DNA from: an uncultured Lachnospiraceae bacterium
GTDB lineage: Bacteria; Bacillota; Clostridia; Lachnospirales; Lachnospiraceae
DNA length: 30,143 nt
Assembly (NCBI GenBank): GCA_947589175.1
Contig: CANPZR010000006.1
Span: 1-30,143 of the forward strand
Direction: 5' to 3'
In this document: in pieces, positions 13,384 to 21,278 of the stretch
Layout: each line of letters starts with the position of its first letter
Numbering within the stretch: position 1 is the stretch's first letter
Position numbers and translations under genes: made by a program
The notes under the pieces: generated by a model
Seen by the model: only the letters and a program-made list of their open reading frames with translations
Told to the model about the DNA's origin: nothing
Database searches by the model: none

Positions 13384-15516
13384 ATGAAAAGGATTTTTAA
13401 ACAGCTGACGTCCTGCCTGGCTGCAGTGGCAGTGATGGCAGCAACCGTCCTCGCTCCGGGCAGCGCGGTTTCAGACACGGTATCCCGGGCCGCTGAGAAC
13501 ATCTCGCGGGTATCGGTACACGACCCGTCCATCGCTCTGGACAAGGATGGAACGACCTACTATGTATTCGGCTCGCATATTGAGGCCGCCAGTTCCACCG
13601 ACCTGGTGAACTGGAAGCGTTTTTCCAATGGTTACATAACTCCGAACAACAAGATTTTCGGAGACCTGTCAAAGAATCTTGCCAAGTCCTTCGCCTGGGC
13701 GGGAGAAAATGACGTGGATTCCAAGGGAGGCTTTTCCGTCTGGGCGCCGGACGTATTCTGGAACCCGGCCTATGTCAACACGGACGGCTCCAAGGGCGCT
13801 TACATGATGTATTTCTGCACCACGTCCACCTACTGCCGATCCGTCATCTCCTACGCGGTGTCCCAGAATATCGAGGGACCGTATGAGTTCGTGGACACGC
13901 TGATCTACTCCGGCTTCACCAGGGAGAGCGCGAAGGATAACGGCAGCCAGATTGACAAGAAGTACACCAACACCAACATCGACGAGCTGATCGCCGACGG
14001 CACCCTGAAGGGCGTCTGCGATGAGTGGTTCAGCAACAATACCACATACAACACCTCTTACGCGCCCAACGCCATCGACCCCACCGTCTTTGAGGACAAG
14101 GACTACGCCACCAACGGCAAGCTGTGGCTGACCTATGGCTCCTGGTCGGGCGGCATCTTTGTGCTGGAAGTGGATCCTGCCACCGGCAAGGTGAAGTACC
14201 CGGGCGGCGAGAGCCGGAAAGCCGACACGGCAGAGGGCTCCAAGGACACCCGGATCGTGGATCCGTATTTTGGCACCCGCATCGCCGGCGGCTACACGGT
14301 ATCCGGCGAGGGTCCCTACATCCTCTACGACGAAGAGAGCGACTACTACTATCTGTATGTATCCTATGAGGGACTGGCACAGAAACAGGGCTACAACATG
14401 CGCCTGTTCCGCTCCAAGAACCCGGACGGCCCGTATGTGGACGCCAAGGGGAACAACGCGGCTCTCTCCGGAAAGGTAAACCATAACGACGTCGGCGTCA
14501 AAGTCATGGGCAACTATCGGATGGAGCCCTATGTCAAGACGGCCTACATGGCGCCGGGACACAACTCCGCCCTGATCGACCCGAAGGACGGCCAGCGCTA
14601 CCTGTTCTACCACACCCGGTTCTCCAGCAACTCGTGGGTTCATGAGCTGCGCGTCCACCAGCAGTTCCTCAATGAGGACGGATGGCCGGTGACCGCCGTC
14701 TATGAAAATAATAACGACAAGATTGCCGTCTGCGCGAAAAACGACATCATCGGCGAGTACTCCTTTGTCAACCACGGCATACAGAGCGACGGCGCCAATG
14801 TCAACGCGACCAAGACCATCGTTCTCACCGCCGACGGCAAGGTGACCGGGGACGTGTCCGGCACATGGTCCTCCAAGGACGCTGAGGACAAGACCTACCT
14901 CACCATCACCTATGACAAAGCCACCTACAAGGGCGTCTTCTTCAACCAGACCGCCGAGGGATCAAGCGATAAGGTCATGACCTTTACCGCCATCGGAGAC
15001 AACAACATGACAATCTTCGGATCGAAGGCCCCGCTGAACGCTTCCTTTGACAACGACACCATTTACGCGGGAGGAAATACAGGCTCTACGACCCAGATCA
15101 AGCTCTCCGGCGTGGCCGAGAAGAAGTACACAGTGACTCATAAGTCCTCCAAGACAAGCGTAGCCACCGTAAACAGCGCCGGCAAAGTCACCGCCAGGAA
15201 AAGCGGGGAGACGGTCATTACGACGACCATTACCGTGGACGGCAAATCGGAGTCCTTCAAGAATTACGTATATGTGGAAAAGGCGTCCATCGAGATCACA
15301 GACGAAAAGACTTCCATAAAGAAGGGCAAGTCCTTCACCTTCAAGGCGGAGGGAACGGGAATCAAGAATTCCTCCATTACATGGACCTCCAGCAAGCCCT
15401 CCGTGATTAAGATCACCAAAAAGGGCAAGGCAAAGGCAAAGAAAGCCGGCACTGCTAAAATTACCGCCAAGTATAAGAATATCAAGGCTACGGTAAAAGT
15501 GAAGGTCAAGAAATAA
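13384..15516 (+). CDS. Secreted GH43 endo-arabinanase-like enzyme with Ig-like domains
   Basis: This 710-residue protein resembles extracellular endo-1,5-alpha-L-arabinanases such as Bacillus subtilis Abn2. It has an N-terminal signal peptide (cut probably near residue 36). The GH43 propeller (about 40-435) shows the base in SVHDPSIALD (Asp 47), NAIDPTVFED (Asp 232), the acid in VSGEGPYILYD (Glu 309) and the metal-site histidine in APGHNSAL (His 393). A C-terminal beta-barrel domain of the GH43_C type follows (about 440-555), then two Lys-rich bacterial Ig-like repeats (about 565-632 and 634-710). There is no sortase signal; the basic Ig domains may hold it at the wall. It has a consensus promoter and the ribosome site AGGAGG, and ends before a strong terminator. 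It should cut the arabinan backbone to oligosaccharides. Confidence 0.9.
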   Translation: MKRIFKQLTSCLAAVAVMAATVLAPGSAVSDTVSRAAENISRVSVHDPSIALDKDGTTYYVFGSHIEAASSTDLVNWKRFSNGYITPNNKIFGDLSKNLAKSFAWAGENDVDSKGGFSVWAPDVFWNPAYVNTDGSKGAYMMYFCTTSTYCRSVISYAVSQNIEGPYEFVDTLIYSGFTRESAKDNGSQIDKKYTNTNIDELIADGTLKGVCDEWFSNNTTYNTSYAPNAIDPTVFEDKDYATNGKLWLTYGSWSGGIFVLEVDPATGKVKYPGGESRKADTAEGSKDTRIVDPYFGTRIAGGYTVSGEGPYILYDEESDYYYLYVSYEGLAQKQGYNMRLFRSKNPDGPYVDAKGNNAALSGKVNHNDVGVKVMGNYRMEPYVKTAYMAPGHNSALIDPKDGQRYLFYHTRFSSNSWVHELRVHQQFLNEDGWPVTAVYENNNDKIAVCAKNDIIGEYSFVNHGIQSDGANVNATKTIVLTADGKVTGDVSGTWSSKDAEDKTYLTITYDKATYKGVFFNQTAEGSSDKVMTFTAIGDNNMTIFGSKAPLNASFDNDTIYAGGNTGSTTQIKLSGVAEKKYTVTHKSSKTSVATVNSAGKVTARKSGETVITTTITVDGKSESFKNYVYVEKASIEITDEKTSIKKGKSFTFKAEGTGIKNSSITWTSSKPSVIKITKKGKAKAKKAGTAKITAKYKNIKATVKVKVKK

Positions 15517-15572
15517 CTAAAAATAATAAAACGGCACATCAACAATCTGCCATTACAATGTATTGCTTCATT

Positions 15573-15609
15573 AAAATGGGCCAGGGGATTAACCCCTGGC
15601 CCATTTTTT
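15573..15609. terminator. Bidirectional terminator between convergent GH43 and DUF6171-like genes
   Basis: A perfect 15-bp stem, AAAATGGGCCAGGGG (15573-15587) with CCCCTGGCCCATTTT (15593-15607), loop ATTAA, followed by T's on the plus strand and by AAAA-derived T's on the minus strand. The stop and last codons of the minus-strand gene are inside it. Confidence 0.92.
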
Positions 15610-15843
15610 ATAAGGACACCGCCCTGCCCGAGACAGCGCCCGAAGCTCCACATAGCAGCCGCAGGCGCTGCAGGTTCCGGCGTTCAGATAATCGCACTCC
15701 CGACAGATCTGAAGTCTTCTCTCGTACTCCGCCTCATCCGCCCGGTCTCTGGCTTTAATCGCCTCCCGGTAAGCGCCGATCATCTTTCGGTCCGCCTCCG
15801 CCATATCCCGCAGGAGGCACCTCTTACAGATTTTCTGCCCCAT
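15589..15843 (-). CDS. Small Cys-rich DUF6171-like protein
   Basis: This 84-residue protein has two cysteine clusters, CKRC (residues 6-9) and CRECDYLNAGTCSACGCYV, followed by a last cysteine in RCPYKKW. A charged helix lies between the clusters. The pattern suggests a small metal-binding protein and matches my recollection of the DUF6171 family, whose function is not known. There is no signal peptide, so it is probably cytoplasmic. It starts 5 bases after the GH51 stop, as the last gene of that transcript, and has no evident ribosome site, so it may depend on translational coupling. Its C-terminal codons form part of the terminator stem. Confidence 0.75.
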   Translation of the reverse strand: MGQKICKRCLLRDMAEADRKMIGAYREAIKARDRADEAEYERRLQICRECDYLNAGTCSACGCYVELRALSRAGRCPYKKWARG

Positions 15844-15848
15844 GGCCG

Positions 15849-17423
15849 TTATTTTGCAAGACGCAGCTCAATTACGCTGTTCTTCGGCATAGTAAGGGTA
15901 ATGCCCTCCTCGCCCGTCTGATAGTCGGAGAAATCCTTCTCTGTCACCGTCTCTGGCTGATCGAAGGTGTTCATGGCGTGCATGTCGTCCGCTGTGACGA
16001 TTCTTGCCTCTTTTACCTGATAGCCCTTGTCAGCCAGCGCGATTTCTACAGTCTCCTCGCTCTCAATGGAGAGATTGTTCAATGTAACTGTAATCATGCC
16101 GTCCTCGCCAAGAGATACGGATTCGGTAATCTTGGGTACCTGCCACTTGCCGATGCCCACTGTCTCCACGTCGCTCGCCGAGCTCTCCAAAAGCTGCGCG
16201 CCCTGGTGGTGCCGGTACATGTGCATGACATGATAGGTCGGCGTCTTGATCATCTGGTCGCCCTCGGTGAGAAGCACCGCCTGCAATACGTTGACCATCT
16301 GAGCCAGCGCCGCGATCTTCACCCGGTCGCAGTGCTTGTTGAATATGTTCAGGGTAATCCCGGCAATGAGCGCGTCGCGCACCGTATTCTGCTGATACAG
16401 AAAGCCCGGATTCGTGCCCGGCTCATTCTTGTACCAGGCGCCCCACTCGTCCACACAGAGGCCGATCTTCTTCTTCGGATCGTACTGATCCATGATAGCG
16501 CTGTGTCTCTGAATCAGCTTGTCCATCTTCAGCGCCTTTTTTAATGTCTTGTACCACACCTTGTCATCGAATTTCGTGGCGCTTCCCTTGATTTCCCAGC
16601 CCTCCGGATGAACGTAATAGTGTAAGGAGAGATAATCCATAAATCCGTGGAATTTCTTCTCCGTGTGATCAAAGGCGGTCTTCAGGACGCCCTTGGTCCA
16701 GTGGTAATCATCCACATTGGCGCCGCAGCACACCTTCCGGATGGATTTCTTCTCTTCTTCATCCTTCTTCTTCTTTTTCTTTTTGTCGTCCGAGTCCTCA
16801 TCGTCCTCCTCCGGCTTGATGCTGTAATCCCGCACGTAGGTCTGATAGCGCCGGTACTCGTTGGCATAGTGCTCCGGGGTCATGTTGCCGCCGCATCCCC
16901 AGTTCTCGTTGCCCACGCCGAAGAAATCTACCTTCCAGGGCTCTTCCCGTCCGTTCTGCTTTCTCAGCTCCGCCATCGGGGAGACGCCGTCAAATGTCAT
17001 GTACTCGACCCACTCCGACATCTCCTGGACCGTACCGCTTCCCAGGTTTCCGTTTACATAGGTCTTGCATCCCAGCTGGCGGCATAGCTCCATGAACTCG
17101 TGCGTGCCGAAGCTGTTGTCCTCGACCACGCCGCCCCAGTGGGTGTTGATTATCTTCTTGCGGTTCTCCTTCGGGCCGATGCCGTCCTTCCAGTGGTACT
17201 CATCGGCAAAGCAGCCGCCCGGCCAGCGCAGCACCGGCACCTTCAGCTCTTTGAGAGCCTCCACAACGTCCACGCGCATGCCGTTTACATTGGGAATATC
17301 CGAGTCCTCACCCACATAAATTCCCTCGTAAATGCATCTTCCCAGATGCTCGGAAAAATGGCCGTATACCTCCGGCTCGATCTTTCCTTTTTTGTGATAT
17401 TCATTGATCTTTAATTTTGCCAC
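15849..17423 (-). CDS. abfA: Intracellular GH51 alpha-L-arabinofuranosidase
   Basis: This 524-residue GH51 enzyme removes terminal L-arabinofuranosyl units from arabino-oligosaccharides. It lacks a signal peptide. The TIM barrel shows LRWPGGCFADEYHWKDGIGP, the acid/base in FFGVGNENWGCGG (Glu 173), NVDDYHWT, DYLSLHYYVHP, and the nucleophile in LCVDEWGAWY (Glu 326). The C-terminal beta-sandwich carries SIESEETVEIAL and ends in SVIELRLAK. Residues about 204-226 are a run of Asp/Glu then Lys not found in typical members, inserted just before the conserved CGANVDDYHW segment. The start is GTG at 17423, after AGGAGG. It lies downstream of a GH43 gene, separated by palindromic elements, and is probably cotranscribed. 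Confidence 0.95.
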   Translation of the reverse strand: MAKLKINEYHKKGKIEPEVYGHFSEHLGRCIYEGIYVGEDSDIPNVNGMRVDVVEALKELKVPVLRWPGGCFADEYHWKDGIGPKENRKKIINTHWGGVVEDNSFGTHEFMELCRQLGCKTYVNGNLGSGTVQEMSEWVEYMTFDGVSPMAELRKQNGREEPWKVDFFGVGNENWGCGGNMTPEHYANEYRRYQTYVRDYSIKPEEDDEDSDDKKKKKKKDEEEKKSIRKVCCGANVDDYHWTKGVLKTAFDHTEKKFHGFMDYLSLHYYVHPEGWEIKGSATKFDDKVWYKTLKKALKMDKLIQRHSAIMDQYDPKKKIGLCVDEWGAWYKNEPGTNPGFLYQQNTVRDALIAGITLNIFNKHCDRVKIAALAQMVNVLQAVLLTEGDQMIKTPTYHVMHMYRHHQGAQLLESSASDVETVGIGKWQVPKITESVSLGEDGMITVTLNNLSIESEETVEIALADKGYQVKEARIVTADDMHAMNTFDQPETVTEKDFSDYQTGEEGITLTMPKNSVIELRLAK

Positions 17424-17461
17424 AACTAACCTCCTATAACAATTTGCTGTGTGTCGCCATT

Positions 17462-17519
17462 CACAGCGAACTGTGCTTTTAATAATCGTGATGATTAATC
17501 GTCATGACGACTAGTCATC
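17462..17519 (-). other. Palindromic intergenic element between GH43 and GH51 genes
   Basis: A 30-base near-perfect palindrome at 17490-17519 has 14-base arms (12 of 14 paired) around AT and covers the GH43 stop codon. A second small hairpin at 17462-17475 has arms CACAG/CTGTG and, on the minus-strand RNA, a UUCG loop. Neither has a following T-run, so a role in mRNA processing or stability is more likely than termination. The remaining gap to 17424 holds only the GH51 ribosome site. Confidence 0.6.
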
Positions 17520-18467
17520 GTAAGAAAATACCGGCCGTCCATTCTCATCCCAGCGGACCTTCATCAGCATGGCGTGACGGTTCGGATTGTACAGGGGATC
17601 CCCCTCGATTTCAGCTTCCTTGCGGGCGTGATATACCATGATATCATTTCCCTCTTCATCCACCGTAAAGGAATTGTGTCCCGGTCCGTAGATCTCCCGC
17701 TCCAGATCGGTCTTTAAAACCGGATAGCGCTCCTTTTTCCAGGAAAGGGGATCCAACAGATCCGAATTTTCATCTGCCGTGAGCATGCCCACGCAGTAAT
17801 TGATCCCGGTATCGCTCGCCGAGTAGGTGAGGAAAATCTTTCCATCGTGCTTGATCACGCCCGGTCCCTCATTCACCCAGAAGCCGTGGCGCTCCCAGTC
17901 ATAATCCGGCGTCGTCAGAAGCACCTGGACGGTCTTTAGCTGGTAGCCGTTCTCCATCTCAGCGATGTACAGATTGGAAATCTGCGGCCCTACGCTGACC
18001 TTCTCCGCCCACACATAGTAGTATTTGCCCTGATTTTCAAAAACAGTGGCGTCCAGGGAAAACGCCTCAAAGGAAAAGATGTCGCCCTCGGCGCGTCCCA
18101 TCTTTCCTTTCTCCACCCAGGGATCCTCCACGGGATCCATGCCCTGGCACTCCAGCACATAGGGACGGATCTTCCAGATATCCTCTTCCTCTCCCCCGGC
18201 AAAATAAATGTACCACTTGCCAAAGAGGAAATGAAGCTCCGGCGCCCAGATATGCTTGCTCATCGGACCGCTCTCGTGCTTTTTCCAGATCATCTTCTCC
18301 TCTGCCTCAGCCAGGTCGTTCAGCGTCTTGGAACGGCGCAGGACAATGCCGTCATAGGCCGGCACCGACGCGGTAAAATAATACCACCCATCGCGAAAGC
18401 AGACATAGGGATCCGCCCTCTGTAAAATCCAGGGTTCATTGTATCTGATCTCATTTTGTACTGACAT
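17511..18467 (-). CDS. Intracellular GH43 exo-arabinofuranosidase-like enzyme
   Basis: This 318-residue single-domain GH43 protein lacks a signal peptide and should act in the cytoplasm on imported oligosaccharides. Visible motifs are QRADPYVCFRDGWYYFTASV (base Asp), IWAPELHFLFGKWYIYFAGG, LDATVFEN (modulating Asp), WVNEGPGVIK (acid Glu) and IYGPGHNSF (metal-site His). The N-terminal pattern resembles GH43 subfamily 26 exo-1,5-alpha-L-arabinofuranosidases; this is from memory and moderately sure. The start is the ATG at 18467 after GGAGG, not the upstream ATG at 18536, whose extension runs through the terminator hairpin. It follows the sugar-binding protein gene and precedes GH51. Confidence 0.88.
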   Translation of the reverse strand: MSVQNEIRYNEPWILQRADPYVCFRDGWYYFTASVPAYDGIVLRRSKTLNDLAEAEEKMIWKKHESGPMSKHIWAPELHFLFGKWYIYFAGGEEEDIWKIRPYVLECQGMDPVEDPWVEKGKMGRAEGDIFSFEAFSLDATVFENQGKYYYVWAEKVSVGPQISNLYIAEMENGYQLKTVQVLLTTPDYDWERHGFWVNEGPGVIKHDGKIFLTYSASDTGINYCVGMLTADENSDLLDPLSWKKERYPVLKTDLEREIYGPGHNSFTVDEEGNDIMVYHARKEAEIEGDPLYNPNRHAMLMKVRWDENGRPVFSYDD

Positions 18468-18498
18468 TGCGCAGCCTCCTTCAAACAGTTTAATTTTT

Positions 18499-18524
18499 AA
18501 AAAGGGCACGGCATAGCCGTGCCC
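18499..18524 (-). terminator. Intrinsic terminator-like hairpin after the sugar-binding protein gene
   Basis: On the minus strand a 9-bp perfect stem (GGGCACGGC, loop TAT, GCCGTGCCC; plus positions 18504-18524) is followed by TTTTT (18503-18499). It lies 40 bases after the binding-protein stop and before the GH43 ribosome site. Partial readthrough would make the binding protein more abundant than the enzymes. Confidence 0.8.
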
Positions 18525-18565
18525 CTTCCCATTCATATATAGTTGTGAAAGACTATAAAAATCAA

Positions 18566-20143
18566 TTATGCATTGTCGTCACGCATCTTCGTGTACTCGG
18601 CAATCTCCTCATCGGAGAGAACGTCATACAGTCCATTGCCGCCGAAGTAGTCCAGCATAGCCGTCGCATGATACCAGTTCGCCTTCTTGGTACCCTCGTC
18701 GATGTAGTCAGCTGCCTTCTTCTCGCCGCTGTCTACCAAATCATGAATACCGATCTTGTTGAAGTACTCATCGCAGTAGTTCCAGTATCCGGCAATCGAC
18801 GTCCAACCAAACGGAATCGGGTGCATGCAGCTCTTGAAGTACTTCTTCCATGCCTCTGTGTGCTCTTCATCCAGTCCGGCGCAATACATGTCAATGTACT
18901 CATTCCAAACCTCTTCATCGGTGGTAATCGGAGCCGGCATCTCCTTGTGCTTCAGGGCTACGCCGTTAGCGTCCGTCTTTGTCTCATCGTTGTACAGAGC
19001 GATACGCGTCTTCCATCCGTCAATGCCATAGCTCATGAACTTCAGCAGCTCATATGCTTCACGGGGATGCTCGCACTCCGGTGAAATGCCGCCCCAGTCG
19101 ATGGTAGCGATGGAGTGGTGGTCAGCGGAAGCGTCTTCCTTGTTGACAGCAGGCACTACGTACGGCATGATGTCGATGGAATAGTTATCCTTAAACTCCG
19201 GTGTGTTCCATGTGCCCTGGAATGTCCAGTAAGCCTCGCAGAACAGAGCCACGCGTCCGGACGCTCCGGCCCATGCGTCAAAGTCGCCCATCCAGTTCTC
19301 CATCGGAATAGAGCCGCTCGCCGGCGCCTTGTATCCGCTCTTAATCAAATCCGAATACTGCTGCTCGCCCACAGCCCATACGCCGAGATCAAAATCCTTG
19401 CCGTCGTATCCGAACTCGCCCACGATGTCCTGAGATGCGGCAATGCCGTAGTAGGAATCCAGACGGGTGTAAGCGGCCATTCCATAGTAGGGGATGCCGC
19501 CGTCCGGCGGATCTTTCACGGTAGCGTCCTTAATCAGCTTGATCATATCATCCCAGGTCCAATCCTGATCGGGAATGTCAATGTTCAGCGTCTTCAGAAC
19601 GTTGCGGTCAATGAGCATGATACTCGGGAAGAACTTGACCGGCACGCCGAATCTGTGACTGGTAGAATACATGCCCAGACCAGCCTCTTCAATGGTGCTG
19701 GCAAGATTCTTGGTCTCCGGGTCGGAGTTCCACATCTCGGTGACGTCTGCCAGCAGGCCGTTGCTCAGAGCAAAGTCGGCGTCGGTGTACATAAATACAT
19801 CCGGTACGTCCTTGTTGGAAATCAAGCTGGACAGCGTGGTGTTGTAGGTTCCGGCTGCCTCAAATACAGTCTTTACTTCGATATTCGGATAAATCTCCAT
19901 AAAGCGGTCTGCCAGAGCCTTTACAGTCTCATCCTGGTCAAAGTGGAAATACTCCAGGGTGATGTTGTCGGTGGTCATATCTTTGGCCTTCTTATACTTG
20001 ATGCCAGCGATCTCCACCTCTTCCGTCTCGCCCGTGATGGAAATGGTGCCGCTGTCCACTGACGGACCGTCATTGCCGCCGCAGGCTGTGAGCCCAACCA
20101 TCATGGAGACAGAAAGAACTAGTGCGATTAACTTTTTCTTCAT
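18566..20143 (-). CDS. ABC transporter sugar-binding lipoprotein (family 1 type)
   Basis: This 525-residue lipoprotein has a signal peptide with lipobox VGLTACGG (Cys 21) and the fold pattern of extracellular solute-binding proteins: ITLEYFHFDQDETVKALADR with FMEIYPNIEVKTVFEAAGTY, then VPDVFMYTDADFALSNGLLA, LKTLNIDIPDQDWTWDDMIK, ASGRVALFCEAYW and HPREAYELLKFMSYGIDGWK. It should capture oligosaccharides for the adjacent permeases. At 525 residues it is longer than the common 400-450, as seen in some oligosaccharide binders. The ATG at 20143 follows AAGGAGG. It has its own promoter with an operator-like palindrome and a terminator downstream. Arabino-oligosaccharide as ligand is inferred from the flanking GH43/GH51 genes. 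Confidence 0.92.
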   Translation of the reverse strand: MKKKLIALVLSVSMMVGLTACGGNDGPSVDSGTISITGETEEVEIAGIKYKKAKDMTTDNITLEYFHFDQDETVKALADRFMEIYPNIEVKTVFEAAGTYNTTLSSLISNKDVPDVFMYTDADFALSNGLLADVTEMWNSDPETKNLASTIEEAGLGMYSTSHRFGVPVKFFPSIMLIDRNVLKTLNIDIPDQDWTWDDMIKLIKDATVKDPPDGGIPYYGMAAYTRLDSYYGIAASQDIVGEFGYDGKDFDLGVWAVGEQQYSDLIKSGYKAPASGSIPMENWMGDFDAWAGASGRVALFCEAYWTFQGTWNTPEFKDNYSIDIMPYVVPAVNKEDASADHHSIATIDWGGISPECEHPREAYELLKFMSYGIDGWKTRIALYNDETKTDANGVALKHKEMPAPITTDEEVWNEYIDMYCAGLDEEHTEAWKKYFKSCMHPIPFGWTSIAGYWNYCDEYFNKIGIHDLVDSGEKKAADYIDEGTKKANWYHATAMLDYFGGNGLYDVLSDEEIAEYTKMRDDNA

Positions 20144-20202
20144 GATATTCCTCCTTATTGATTAATCTGAGTTCCACACACTAAATGAAACCCTATTTTC
20201 AC

Positions 20203-20224
20203 TTATGGTAAAATTATACCATAA
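20203..20224 (-). promoter_or_regulatory. Extended -10 promoter overlapped by a perfect palindrome (probable operator)
   Basis: TTATGGTA (20203-20210) and TACCATAA (20217-20224) form a perfect 8-bp inverted repeat around six bases. On the minus strand TGGTATAAT, an extended -10 box (TATAAT = 20218-20213), lies inside it; no good -35 box is seen. Repressor binding would cover the -10 and the start site. A second small repeat, TGAAA (20186-20190) and TTTCA (20197-20201), lies in the leader. The rest of the 20144-20273 gap holds only weak AT-rich hairpins. Confidence 0.65.
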
Positions 20225-20273
20225 CAAGCATGAAAATGCCATAGTTTTTTGTAATTTTTTACAATGCCGACTC

Positions 20274-21278
20274 TTACTCGCCTGTGATACCGGTCCGGTC
20301 GATACTCTCTACGAAATATCTCTGCAGGACGAAGTACATCAAAAGCAGCGGAAGGATGCTCAGCATCGTACCTGACATGTTGATTGCCTCGTTCAGACTG
20401 GCGGCTCCTGAGGAAGCCGAGCTGGTCGCGTACGCATTGTAGTTGTCCGCGAATTTCGAGAGCTGAATGACCAGAGACGTCCAGCCGGACTCCGTCATGA
20501 CGCCGGACACATACATCTTGGTCAGGTAGGACTCATTCCAGTACCACACAAAGGAGAACAGTCCCACTGTGATAAAGGCCGGCGCCGCCGATGGCAGCGA
20601 AATCCTGAAAAAGGATTTAAAGTATCCGGCTCCGTCGATCTGCGCCGCCTCAATCAACGCCTTGGGCACCTGGCGGAAAAACTGCCAGAAAATCAGGATA
20701 AAGATCGGCGCGTTGATTCCCATGCCGAGGAGCGGCGGGAATACAAAGGGAAGCAGGGTTCCCAGAATGCCCATGTTGGAATACATAACGTAGGTGGGAA
20801 TCATCGTCACCTGGCTGGGCAGGATGAACGTGAGAATGATGATTCCAAATACCAGTTTCTTCCCCGGAAACTCAAACCGCGCCAGCCCGTACCCGATAAT
20901 GGAACAGGATATCATGTTGCAGATCGTGGGCACGCCGGCAAGGATGATGCTCTTGCCGAAGGAAGCCCAGAAATCCATGCTGGCGGCCGCCTGCGTATAG
21001 TTGGCTAACTGAAACTTGCTGGGAATCCAGTTGATTGAGGAGTCCAGCAGATCGTCCAGTCCCATAAAGCTCGTACTGATCATGTGAAGGATCGGGTTGA
21101 GGTAGATGAACCCGATGCAGATCAGCAGCGCATAGATGCACAGCGGCTTGATCAGGCCCTGCTTTTCCTTGGATCCGAGCAAAAACTTTCTCACCTTGTC
21201 CTTATTGATCCTCGGAGTGGTAGCGGCAATAGCTTTTGCCGGTTTATTTTGCTTCTGCTCTTTTTTGTTTCGCTGCAT
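20274..21278 (-). CDS. Carbohydrate ABC transporter permease (MalG/AraQ type)
   Basis: This 334-residue inner-membrane subunit has a long basic N-terminal tail of about 50 residues and six predicted membrane helices (first: PLCIYALLICIGFIYLNPIL). The EAA loop that contacts the ATPase is EAAQIDGAGYFKSFFRISLP. The C-terminus FVLQRYFVESIDRTGITGE is typical of CUT1 second permeases. The ATG at 21278 is preferred: AGGAGG lies 10 bases upstream, whereas the GTG at 21287 is only one base from it. The gene overlaps the preceding permease by 35 bases. It pairs with the permease encoded at 21244-22272. No ATPase gene accompanies them, so a shared MsmX-like ATPase is likely. Confidence 0.93.
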   Translation of the reverse strand: MQRNKKEQKQNKPAKAIAATTPRINKDKVRKFLLGSKEKQGLIKPLCIYALLICIGFIYLNPILHMISTSFMGLDDLLDSSINWIPSKFQLANYTQAAASMDFWASFGKSIILAGVPTICNMISCSIIGYGLARFEFPGKKLVFGIIILTFILPSQVTMIPTYVMYSNMGILGTLLPFVFPPLLGMGINAPIFILIFWQFFRQVPKALIEAAQIDGAGYFKSFFRISLPSAAPAFITVGLFSFVWYWNESYLTKMYVSGVMTESGWTSLVIQLSKFADNYNAYATSSASSGAASLNEAINMSGTMLSILPLLLMYFVLQRYFVESIDRTGITGE

